Positions 1 through 6,013 of a stretch of DNA of 6,260 nucleotides are shown here, one piece after another; positions within the stretch are counted from its first letter, which is position 1, and the number at the start of each line of letters is the position of its first letter. A program made the translations under genes and the position numbers. The notes under the pieces were generated by a model. That model searched no databases. It saw nothing but the letters and a program-made list of their open reading frames with translations, and was not told the origin of the DNA. The DNA lies in NCBI GenBank assembly GCA_947458305.1, contig CANGZO010000140.1, positions 1-6,260 of the forward strand, written 5' to 3'. Source of the DNA: Comamonadaceae bacterium (GTDB lineage: Bacteria; Pseudomonadota; Gammaproteobacteria; Burkholderiales; Burkholderiaceae_C).

Positions 1-127
1 CCGAAAAAGGGTTGTCGCCGTGCTCGCGAAAGGCCCTTTCCATCAAATCCGTCAAACTTTTGTATTGTTCTGTGTCGATGTCGTGGGGCACACCGGGGGG
101 GTAACTCTTCAGCCAAAAACGGTCCAT
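1..127 (-). CDS. fadD: Long-chain fatty acid--CoA ligase, N-terminal 42 residues (partial, runs off the window)
   Basis: FadD activates free long-chain fatty acids to acyl-CoA (ATP to AMP + PPi) at the inner membrane, feeding beta-oxidation. Only 42 complete codons are present, reading MDRFWLKSYPPGVPHDIDTE and on through a segment ending DNPFS. The pattern 'WLKSYPPGVPxDID...YxSLxDLxExAF' is the recognisable N-terminus of proteobacterial FadD. The AMP-binding motifs lie outside the window, so the assignment rests on this segment alone. The ATG start is supported by an AGGAG ribosome binding site at 136-140, eight bases upstream. The gene is transcribed divergently from the GNAT gene, with 162 bp between the two starts. 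A related acyl-CoA synthetase paralogue is the main alternative. Confidence 0.9.
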   Translation of the reverse strand, partial: MDRFWLKSYPPGVPHDIDTEQYKSLTDLMERAFREHGDNPFS

Positions 128-289
128 GTTCTTCTCTCCTGATAGTGGGTCATTGTCACCAGCTTGCAGAGTGTTCGGTATCGGGCATTTCCCGATGGCA
201 TGCGATGGTGGTCTCACAGGCGACAAAACCTGAACAGGGCGTGGGGCGCGCAATGGGTGCAAAATGAGTGGAAACCCTTAGGCCCTCAC
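128..289. other. Divergent intergenic region between fadD and the GNAT gene
   Basis: This 162-bp region should carry promoters for both divergent genes. I could not pick a convincing -35/-10 pair for either. It holds one perfect stem-loop, ATCGGG-CATTT-CCCGAT (180-196), with no T-run after it on either strand, so it is more likely an operator or leader hairpin than a terminator. The frame of the GNAT gene stays open back to TTG at 164, with an in-frame ATG at 200. The peptide that would be added is rich in Trp and Arg and looks non-coding. No FadR- or PsrA-like operator was recognised. Confidence 0.5.
136..140 (-). promoter_or_regulatory. Ribosome binding site of fadD
   Basis: On the minus strand the sequence reads AGGAG, then AGAAGAAC, then ATG. 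This is a near-consensus Shine-Dalgarno sequence with an 8-nt spacer, and it fixes the fadD start at 127. Confidence 0.8.
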
Positions 290-1042
290 ATGAACACCCC
301 ACCCAACGTCCGTTCTCTTGGTTTGAGTCGATGGCTGCGTGCCTGGTGGCAGCAATGGTTCGGTCCCGCTGAGTCGGCCGCTTTGGCGTCAGCAGCGGCA
401 ACGCACCACGCAACGCCTTGGGTGCCTATCCGCTCTTTGTCGCCCCGTCACAGGTCGCGCATTGAGCGGCATTTGGTGGCCTTGCCAGAGCAAGACCGGT
501 ATCTGCGGTTTGGGTATGCCGCGACCGACGAACAAATTGGCCGTTACGTGGCGGGTTTGAACTTTGACCGGGACGAAATTTTTGGGGTGTTCAACCGGCG
601 CCTGCAGCTGGTGGCCATGGCCCATTTGGCTTATTCGGTGGATCCGCAATGGACCACTTGCGCCGAGTTTGGCGTGTCGGTGTCGCCGCACCAGCGCGGC
701 AAAGGTCTGGGGGCCAAGCTGTTTGGCCACGCGGTGATGCATGCGCGCAACCAAGGCGTGAGTCTGCTTTTCATTCACGCCCTGAGCGAGAACGTGGCCA
801 TGCTCAAGATTGCACGCCAAGCAGGCGCCTCGGTGCAGCGCGATGGCAGCGAAACCGAGGCATACCTGTCTTTACCGCAGGCCACCTTGGACAGCCAAAT
901 CAGTGGCTTGGTGCAAGAGCAGATGGCCGAAGTGGATTACCAGCTCAAAATGCAAGCGCACCAGTTTCGCGAGTGGTTGCGCACGGTGCAAGAGATTCGC
1001 CAAGGGGTGCGCGATGCGCGGGATGCGGTGCGCGGGCCCTGA
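290..1042 (+). CDS. GNAT-family N-acetyltransferase with Trp-rich N-terminus and helical C-terminal tail
   Basis: This 250-residue protein is predicted to transfer an acetyl group from acetyl-CoA to an amine; the substrate is unknown. The GNAT core runs from about residue 45 to 197. Motif A is FGVSVSPHQRGKGLGAKLF (about 127-145), whose QRGKGLGA (135-142) is the Q/RxxGxG/A pyrophosphate-binding loop of acetyl-CoA. It is followed by the HALSENVAMLKIARQAGA segment (about 163-180), typical of GNAT motif B (N-x-x-M/A-x-x-x-x-x-x-x-G). Residues 10-26 are Trp/Leu/Arg-rich and could form an amphipathic helix. Residues 200-250 are charged and helical, giving a tail beyond the core. I chose ATG 290 because a weak TAGG lies 7 nt upstream and the extension to TTG 164 looks non-coding. 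A GC-rich hairpin, CGGGC-CCTGAT-GCCCG (1033-1048), spans the stop codon. corC follows after 70 bp on the same strand, so co-transcription is possible. No specific gene name is recognised. Confidence 0.85.
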   Translation: MNTPPNVRSLGLSRWLRAWWQQWFGPAESAALASAAATHHATPWVPIRSLSPRHRSRIERHLVALPEQDRYLRFGYAATDEQIGRYVAGLNFDRDEIFGVFNRRLQLVAMAHLAYSVDPQWTTCAEFGVSVSPHQRGKGLGAKLFGHAVMHARNQGVSLLFIHALSENVAMLKIARQAGASVQRDGSETEAYLSLPQATLDSQISGLVQEQMAEVDYQLKMQAHQFREWLRTVQEIRQGVRDARDAVRGP

Positions 1043-1112
1043 TGCCCGGGTGTCATCCGATTCCGCTATCCTTGCATCTTCGCCACAACCGCATGTCCTG
1101 CAAGCCTAGACC

Positions 1113-2012
1113 GTGTCTGACCCTCACCCCGCGCGCACCGCCGAGCGCGAAGACAAGCGGAGTTTTCTGCAAAAACTGGCAGAGTTCATCCACCCCGGCC
1201 CCGACTCTGCGGCCGAGCTGATCGAGACTTTGGCCGAGGCCGAGGACAACCAGATCATCAATGCCGAGAGCCGTTTGATGATCGAGGGGGTGATCCGCAT
1301 GGCCGACATGACCGCCGGCGATGTCATGGTGGCGGCGCCCCGGATGGATCTGCTCAACATCGAAGACCCTGTGGATCAGTTGATGCACCAAGTCATTGAC
1401 ACGGCGCATTCGCGCTTTCCGGTGTATGAAGGCGAGCGAGAAAACGTGATCGGCATCTTGCTGGCCAAAGACCTGCTGAAGTTGCAACGGGCCCCCGAGC
1501 TGAACATCCGTGCTTTGCTTCGGCCTGCGGTGTTTGTGCCCGAGAGCAAGGGCCTGAACGATTTGCTGCGGCAGTTCCGTGACAACCGCAACCATTTGGC
1601 GATCGTCATCGACGAGTACGGCCGCACAGCGGGGCTGATCACCATCGAGGATGTGCTGGAACAAATCGTGGGCGAGATCGAAGACGAGTTCGACATTGCC
1701 GACGATGCGGGGGATATTTTCAGCCTGCCCGATCGCAGTTTCAGGGTCAGTGGCGACACTGCGCTGGAGCGCGTGAGCGAGGCCTTTGGTGTGGACCTGA
1801 AGCAAGCGCGTCAGGGCGAAGACGACCATGACTTTGACACCTTGGGTGGGCTGATTGCGCACGAGATGGGCCATGTGCCGCACCGCGGCGAGGCCTATGA
1901 GTTGGCGGGGCTGCGTTTTGTGGTCTTGCACACGCGGGCCGGTGCGGTGCGGTGGTTCAAGGTGTCGCCCATCACGCCTGTTTTGCCTGTGTCGCCCGGA
2001 ACTTTTGCATGA
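1113..2012 (+). CDS. corC: CorC/YbeX-type CBS-pair protein (HlyC/CorC family), soluble
   Basis: This 299-residue protein is close in length to E. coli CorC/YbeX (292). Domains in order: a charged N-terminal helix region (about 10-60); a first CBS domain (about 68-126) beginning DVMVAAPRMD and containing the typical AHSRFPVY and GILLAKDLL; a second CBS domain (about 133-190) with FVPESKGLNDLLRQFR, HLAIVIDEYG and GLITIEDVLEQIVGEIEDEFD; and the C-terminal CorC_HlyC domain (about 206-286). There is no DUF21 membrane domain, so it is cytosolic rather than a CNNM-type transporter. The family has been linked genetically to Mg2+/Co2+ efflux and, for E. coli YbeX, to ribosome metabolism; its biochemistry is not settled. 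The start is GTG at 1113, followed by SDPHPA; no strong Shine-Dalgarno precedes it. Its stop overlaps the lnt start by 4 bases. In gammaproteobacteria the usual order is ybeZ-ybeY-ybeX-lnt; here a GNAT gene sits where ybeY would be. Confidence 0.95.
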   Translation: MSDPHPARTAEREDKRSFLQKLAEFIHPGPDSAAELIETLAEAEDNQIINAESRLMIEGVIRMADMTAGDVMVAAPRMDLLNIEDPVDQLMHQVIDTAHSRFPVYEGERENVIGILLAKDLLKLQRAPELNIRALLRPAVFVPESKGLNDLLRQFRDNRNHLAIVIDEYGRTAGLITIEDVLEQIVGEIEDEFDIADDAGDIFSLPDRSFRVSGDTALERVSEAFGVDLKQARQGEDDHDFDTLGGLIAHEMGHVPHRGEAYELAGLRFVVLHTRAGAVRWFKVSPITPVLPVSPGTFA

Positions 2013-3583
2013 ACGCAGCGCCCCAGCGCGCCAAAGCCTGGCCCCTTTTGTGGCCGGCATTGGCTGGTGCGGCTCAGGCAGTTTCTATCGCATGGCCAGG
2101 CAGTGGACAAGCGCTGGGTTGGTTGCAGGTGCTGAGCCTGACCTTGTTGGCGGCGGGTTTGGCTCCAATGGCTCGCCAGTCCATCGGAGGCCCTTTTGCA
2201 GGGCCGAGTCCCGTCAAGCGGGCGGCTTGGTTTGGCGGCGTGTTTGCCACGGTATGGCTGGCCGGCAGTTTTTGGTGGTTGTACGTGTCCATGCACCATG
2301 TGGGCGGTTTGCCTGCGCCGTTGGCGGTGTTGGCCGTGCTGGCGCTGGCGGGCGCCTTGGCACTTTATTACGCGGCCGCTTCGGCGGTTTGGGTGGGTCT
2401 GGCGCGGGGCTGGGTAGCGCAGCGGCCGGGCTTGGCCAGCGCTTTGTTTGCGGCCTTGTGGACTTTGGCCGAGTTGATGCGCGGGCGCTGGTTCACAGGC
2501 TTTCCTTGGGGGGCGGGCGGTTACGCCCATGTGGATGGCGTGCTGGTGGCTTGGGCGCCTTGGATCGGCGTTTACGGTGTGGGCGCTTTGGCGGCTTGGT
2601 TGGCCATGCGCTTGGCTTTGGCCGGTTGGCGTTTGCGGGCGCTCAAGCCTTGGCTGGGTTTGTTGCTGGCGTCTTGGGGCTTGCAGGTCTGGGGGCCTGC
2701 CTTCACCACTTCGGCAGGGCAAGGACAGGTTCAGTTGCTGCAGGCCAATATCTCGCAAACCGACAAGTTTCAAGCGGGCAGCGGTGTGCGCGATGCGCTG
2801 CAGTGGTACGACGAACAGTTGCGTGCCAGTCGCCAGCCTTTGGTGGTGGCTCCCGAGACGGCCATTCCCTTGTTGCCACAGTATTTGCCAGAGGGGTATT
2901 GGTCTGGCTTGCAGCAGCACTTTGCCCAGCCGGGACGGCCGATGGCTTTGGTAGGCGTGCCTTTGGGAAGTTTGGCTGAGGGCTATGCCAATTCGGTGGT
3001 GGCCCTGGGCCCTGAGGGCTCAACGCCTTACCGGTACGACAAATCGCATTTGGTGCCCTTTGGTGAGTTCATGCCGCCGGGCTTTGTCTGGTTCATCCGC
3101 ATGATGAACATTCCTTTGGGGGACTTTCAAGCGGGTGGCTGGCGCCAGCCTTCACTGGCTTGGCAAGGCCAGCGCTTGGCGCCCAATGTTTGTTACGAAG
3201 ATTTGTTTGGCGAAGAGTTGGCCCTGCGTTTCACAGACCCAACCACTGCGCCCACGGCTTTGGTGAATGTGAGCAACATTGCTTGGTTTGGCGACACCTT
3301 GGCGGTCGATCAGCACCTGAGCATTTCGCGACTGCGGGCCATTGAGTTGGGCCGCCCCATGCTGCGGGCCACCAACACTGGGGCCACGGCCATCATCGAC
3401 CACACGGGCCGCGTCACCGAGCAGTTGCCACGTTTTACCCGGGGCAGTTTGACCGGCACTTTTGAGGGGCGCAATGGCCTGACGCCGTTCGCGCGGTGGG
3501 CGGGTGCTTGGGGTTTGGCGCCGCTGTGGGCGCTGTGCCTGGCCGTGGTGGCCTGGGCGGCTTGGAAGCGGCGAAAGTTCTGA
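2009..3583 (+). CDS. lnt: Apolipoprotein N-acyltransferase
   Basis: Lnt is an inner-membrane enzyme that transfers an acyl chain from phospholipid to the N-terminal cysteine of diacylglyceryl apolipoproteins. This is the last step of lipoprotein maturation before Lol-dependent sorting. The product has 524 residues (E. coli 512). Hydrophobic segments lie at about 12-32, 38-55, 74-94, 102-130, 142-155, 177-205 and 212-228, with a last one at about 500-518; a periplasmic nitrilase-like domain spans about 239-485. The catalytic triad is E283 (VVAPETAIPLLP), K345 (YRYDKSHLVPFGEFMPP) and C395 (PNVCYEDLFGEE), matching E267/K335/C387 of E. coli. E353 in FGEF corresponds to E343. The Lnt-specific TGFPWGAGGYA motif is at about 163-173. 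The ATG overlaps the corC TGA (ATGA, 2009-2012), indicating translational coupling; a weak GGA lies 8 nt upstream. The upstream open frame to 1952 belongs to corC sequence and is not used. priA converges from the other side. Confidence 0.97.
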   Translation: MNAAPQRAKAWPLLWPALAGAAQAVSIAWPGSGQALGWLQVLSLTLLAAGLAPMARQSIGGPFAGPSPVKRAAWFGGVFATVWLAGSFWWLYVSMHHVGGLPAPLAVLAVLALAGALALYYAAASAVWVGLARGWVAQRPGLASALFAALWTLAELMRGRWFTGFPWGAGGYAHVDGVLVAWAPWIGVYGVGALAAWLAMRLALAGWRLRALKPWLGLLLASWGLQVWGPAFTTSAGQGQVQLLQANISQTDKFQAGSGVRDALQWYDEQLRASRQPLVVAPETAIPLLPQYLPEGYWSGLQQHFAQPGRPMALVGVPLGSLAEGYANSVVALGPEGSTPYRYDKSHLVPFGEFMPPGFVWFIRMMNIPLGDFQAGGWRQPSLAWQGQRLAPNVCYEDLFGEELALRFTDPTTAPTALVNVSNIAWFGDTLAVDQHLSISRLRAIELGRPMLRATNTGATAIIDHTGRVTEQLPRFTRGSLTGTFEGRNGLTPFARWAGAWGLAPLWALCLAVVAWAAWKRRKF

Positions 3584-3610
3584 GCCTTTGGCTCTACCTC
3601 ACCACTGAGG
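3582..3610. terminator. Two tandem hairpins between convergent lnt and priA (possible bidirectional terminator)
   Basis: The lnt-priA gap is only 31 bp and holds two perfect inverted repeats: GAGCC-TTT-GGCTC (3582-3594, starting within the lnt stop codon) and CCTCA-CCAC-TGAGG (3597-3610). Being palindromic, both can form in transcripts from either side. Neither is followed by a T-run on either strand, so this is not a classic intrinsic terminator. It may slow polymerase, aid Rho termination or protect 3' ends. The role is inferred from position and symmetry. Confidence 0.35.
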
Positions 3611-3614
3611 GGTC

Positions 3615-5717
3615 TCAAATGGCCTGCGGGTCCACGTCGACCAGCCAGCGGATCACGCCTTTGTGTTCAGGCTGACTGCGCACTTGGTGCAACACGCCGT
3701 GCAGATGCCACAGCATTTTTTGCAGCGCCATGCGGTTGGTGCTCTCCAGCAGCATCTGGGCGCGTTCCACATCGGCCACGCGTTGCATGCTCATCGGCAC
3801 GGCGGGGTACACACTGACTTGCAACACCAAATCGGCGGTGTCCGGGTCGGCGCTCAGTTGCGCTTCCAGTGTTTCGCGGGCCGCGTTCAACAGCGCTTGA
3901 GCAGCCTCTTGCGTACGGGCGTCGGCCCTCAGCAGGGCCTGGTGGCTGATGGGCGGCAGGTCGGCGGCGGTGCGCTCGGCCAGCTCGCTGGCGGCAAAGG
4001 CTGGGTAGTCGTGTTTTTTGAGCGCCTCAAACAGCGCGTGTGTGGGGTGAAAGGTCTGCACCCACATTTCACTCGTGGCGCTTTGGGCAGCATCACGCCC
4101 GGCGCGACCTGCAGCTTGCATGAGCAAGGCAAACAGGCGCTCGGGCGCGCGAAAGTCGCTTGAAAACAGCGCCGTGTCGGGGTTGACGGCGGCGACCAGC
4201 GTGATGCGCCTGAAGTCGTGCCCCTTGGCAATCATTTGCGTGCCCACCAACACATCCACTTCGCCGGAGTGCACTTGGGCCAGTTGGCTTTCGAGCGCCC
4301 CCTTCAGCCGCGTGCTGTCGGCGTCGATGCGGGCGATGCGCACGGGCGTGCCATCTGGCCGCAAAACGTGCGCGAGCAACTCGCCCAGGTGTTCTTCGAG
4401 TTGTTCGGTGCCCCTGCCAATGGGCGCGATGTCGGCGTTGCCGCACTCGGGGCAGGCGCGTGGCACGCGCTCGGTCAGGCCGCAGTGGTGGCAGCGCAGG
4501 GTGCGGTCAATTTTGTGAAACACCCGGAATGCGCTGCAGTGCTTGCATTCGCTTTTCCAGCCGCAGTCGGCGCAGTGCAGCACCGGGGCATAGCCTCGGC
4601 GGTTGAGCAGCAGCATGCATTGCTCGCCGCGTTCCACCCGCTCTTGGATGGCGGCCACCAGCTGGGTGGACAGCACAGCGCGGCGCGGCTGTTTGTTCAT
4701 GTCCACGCGCCGCACTTTGGGCAACAAGCCGGTTCCGATTCGCGAGGGCATCAGCAGCCGCTGGTAACGGCCGCCTGGGTCGTCCTCTGTGGCCGGACGG
4801 CTGAGGTACCAGCTCTCGAGCGATGGTGTGGCCGAGGCCAGCAGCACCGGCGCGTTTTGCAAGCGGCCTCGATACACCGCCAAGTCGCGGGCCGAGTAGC
4901 GTGCGCCTTCTTGCTGTTTGTAGCTGGGGTCGTGTTCTTCGTCGACCACGATGAGTTTCAGGTGCGGCATGGATGCAAAAATCGCCATGCGTGTGCCCAG
5001 CACGATGCGGGCGTGGCCCGCGTGCGCGGCCAGCCAGGCTTTGAGGCGCTGGGCGGGCGTCATGCCGCTGTGCATGGACACCACCGCCTCGGTACCAAAG
5101 CGGGCCTGCACCCTTTCCTCGAGCTGTGGCGTGAGGTTGATCTCGGGCACCATGAGCAAGGCCTGCGCTTGCGGGTCGGCCGCCAGCATGTGTTCCACGG
5201 CTTGCAAATACACCTCTGTCTTGCCGCTGCCGGTGCTGCCAAACAGCAAGAAGGGGCCAGGGCCATGGGCCATCTGGTCGAGCACGGTGATCTGTTCGGG
5301 GGACAGGGCAGGGCCAGGGGTGGTGTATACCGTGCGCTCGGTTTGCTTTTTCAAGCGCCGCGCCAGTTGTTCGCTGGTCAAGTCGCGCAGTTGGGGCGGC
5401 AAGGCCGACAAGGCCACTTCGCCCAATGCACGCTGGTAATACTGGGCCGAAAATTGCACCAGTTGTCGCCAGGAGGCGTCCAGAGGTGGCAGACCCTCCA
5501 ACACACCCAGCACATCGCGCACCTGGGATGCCGGCATGCCGTCCGGGGCGCTGTCTCGGATCGCCCAGACCACGCCCAGCACTTCGCGTTGACCAAAAGG
5601 CACGCGCACCAGTTGACCGGGGAGCACCGGAACAGGGCTGCGGTAGGTCAACAAGCCACCCACTTGGCTGTGCGCAGGGGCCTGAACGGCGATATCAATC
5701 CAAATCGACAATGGCAA
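3615..5717 (-). CDS. priA: Primosomal protein N' (replication restart 3'-to-5' DNA helicase PriA)
   Basis: PriA recognises stalled or repaired replication forks, unwinds the lagging strand and starts primosome assembly to reload DnaB. The product has 700 residues (E. coli 732). The N-terminal 3'-end-binding domain is at about 1-108 (GGLLTYRSP, VRVPFGQREVLGVVW). Helicase lobe 1 has the Q-like region LSPEQ (138-142), Walker A GSTGSGKT (160-167), DEEHD (259-263), the aromatic-rich loop SYKQQEGARYSARDLAVYRG (265-284) and SATPSLES. Eight cysteines (382, 385, 391, 394, 409, 412, 422, 425) have the same spacing as the two zinc sites of E. coli PriA. Lobe 2 has GTQMIAKGHDF and QAAGRAGR (534-541). The C-terminal domain ends WLVDVDPQAI. 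Only about 28 residues separate the N-terminal domain from the helicase, which leaves little room for a winged helix. The start is TTG, as no ATG or GTG lies between the upstream stop (5757-5759) and the conserved N-terminus; TTG 5711 is an alternative. hemE lies 382 bp upstream on the same strand. Confidence 0.96.
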   Translation of the reverse strand: MPLSIWIDIAVQAPAHSQVGGLLTYRSPVPVLPGQLVRVPFGQREVLGVVWAIRDSAPDGMPASQVRDVLGVLEGLPPLDASWRQLVQFSAQYYQRALGEVALSALPPQLRDLTSEQLARRLKKQTERTVYTTPGPALSPEQITVLDQMAHGPGPFLLFGSTGSGKTEVYLQAVEHMLAADPQAQALLMVPEINLTPQLEERVQARFGTEAVVSMHSGMTPAQRLKAWLAAHAGHARIVLGTRMAIFASMPHLKLIVVDEEHDPSYKQQEGARYSARDLAVYRGRLQNAPVLLASATPSLESWYLSRPATEDDPGGRYQRLLMPSRIGTGLLPKVRRVDMNKQPRRAVLSTQLVAAIQERVERGEQCMLLLNRRGYAPVLHCADCGWKSECKHCSAFRVFHKIDRTLRCHHCGLTERVPRACPECGNADIAPIGRGTEQLEEHLGELLAHVLRPDGTPVRIARIDADSTRLKGALESQLAQVHSGEVDVLVGTQMIAKGHDFRRITLVAAVNPDTALFSSDFRAPERLFALLMQAAGRAGRDAAQSATSEMWVQTFHPTHALFEALKKHDYPAFAASELAERTAADLPPISHQALLRADARTQEAAQALLNAARETLEAQLSADPDTADLVLQVSVYPAVPMSMQRVADVERAQMLLESTNRMALQKMLWHLHGVLHQVRSQPEHKGVIRWLVDVDPQAI

Positions 5718-5720
5718 ATA

Positions 5721-5724
5721 CTCC
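5721..5724 (-). promoter_or_regulatory. Shine-Dalgarno sequence that decides between two TTG starts of priA
   Basis: The minus strand reads CCGGAG, TAT, TTG, CCA, TTG. The GGAG core is 3 nt from the first TTG (5717) and 9 nt from the second (5711). Three nt is short for efficient initiation and 9 nt is at the long end of normal, so the true start may be the second TTG, giving a 698-residue protein. The frame is closed by TAA at 5757-5759. Confidence 0.5.
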
Positions 5725-5737
5725 GGTGTTTTGCTTG

Positions 5738-5749
5738 AATTTGCAAATT
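5738..5749. repeat. 12-bp perfect palindrome upstream of priA
   Basis: AATTTGCAAATT is its own reverse complement and lies 20 bp upstream of the priA TTG at 5717, where a regulator could block transcription or the leader could fold. The core TTTGCAAA recurs in the palindrome at 6042-6053. No regulator is assigned. Confidence 0.5.
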
Positions 5750-5825
5750 TTGAGGATTAGGTGAAGTCTCGAAATCGGGTCTAAGTGCTTGATTTCAAAG
5801 TGCTTTGACCTCGTTCCAAAAAATC

Positions 5826-5834
5826 TGTGGATAA
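5826..5834 (-). promoter_or_regulatory. DnaA box (perfect consensus match)
   Basis: The plus strand reads TGTGGATAA, so the minus strand reads TTATCCACA, the high-affinity DnaA box consensus. It lies about 110 bp upstream of the priA start. A 9-mer can occur by chance, but this one sits in an AT-rich non-coding region beside a replication gene. DnaA binding here is inferred, not shown. Confidence 0.5.
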
Positions 5835-5863
5835 CTTTGTTGAAAACTTGTCCTCAAGGCCGG

Positions 5864-5888
5864 CAAGCCCTTGCAAATCAAGGGTTTG
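5864..5888 (+). other. Stem-loop with 10-bp stem and 5-nt loop
   Basis: CAAGCCCTTG pairs with CAAGGGTTTG around the loop CAAAT. There are nine Watson-Crick pairs and one G-U pair when read as plus-strand RNA. On the minus strand the same pair becomes an A-C mismatch, so the fold favours a plus-strand transcript. No T-run follows. The segment CAAGG at 5855-5859 can compete for the same CCTTG arm. Confidence 0.5.
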
Positions 5889-5976
5889 GACAGATTGCTC
5901 ACCAGATGGGCATTTTCATAAAACCCAATAAAATCAAAGACTTACCCGATTTTCGAAAGATGCACGAAGGCGATGC

Positions 5977-6013
5977 GGCGCAAATCTCAGACAAAGTGGC
6001 GCGCCCTTTTTTT
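5977..6013 (+). terminator. Candidate intrinsic terminator on the plus strand
   Basis: GGCGC (5977-5981) can pair with GCGCC (6001-6005) across a 19-nt loop. A single C and then seven Ts (6007-6013) follow. Stem plus T-run fits a Rho-independent terminator for plus-strand transcription, although a five-pair stem with a long loop is weak. No plus-strand gene lies immediately upstream (priA is on the minus strand), so if it is real it would end an unannotated RNA from the gap. Confidence 0.35.

Noticed and set aside
164..289. N-terminal extension of the GNAT protein to TTG 164 or ATG 200
   Set aside because: The added peptide is Trp/Arg-rich and unlike a GNAT N-terminus, contains the 180-196 stem-loop, and ATG 290 has a plausible if weak upstream TAGG at good spacing.
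1053..2060. A 335-codon minus-strand open frame opposite corC
   Set aside because: Shadow of corC, whose CBS and CorC_HlyC motifs are clear; the antisense peptide is His/Arg/Gln-rich and unrecognisable.
1855..2979. A 374-codon open frame in another frame of lnt
   Set aside because: Gly/Arg/Ala-rich frame-shifted reading of lnt; the real frame has the E-K-C catalytic triad.
4218..5738. A 506-codon plus-strand open frame opposite priA
   Set aside because: It is a shadow of the high-GC priA coding strand: His/Ala/Gln-rich peptide without domain features, while PriA on the other strand has every expected motif.
5998..6005. GGCGCGCC palindrome as a regulatory site
   Set aside because: It is part of the GC stem of the candidate terminator and such GC octamers are common in high-GC genomes.
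5842..6013. 6S RNA, or another known small RNA family, in the gap
   Set aside because: No long closing stem or central bubble typical of 6S and no family motif I recognise; any RNA here would be of unknown type.
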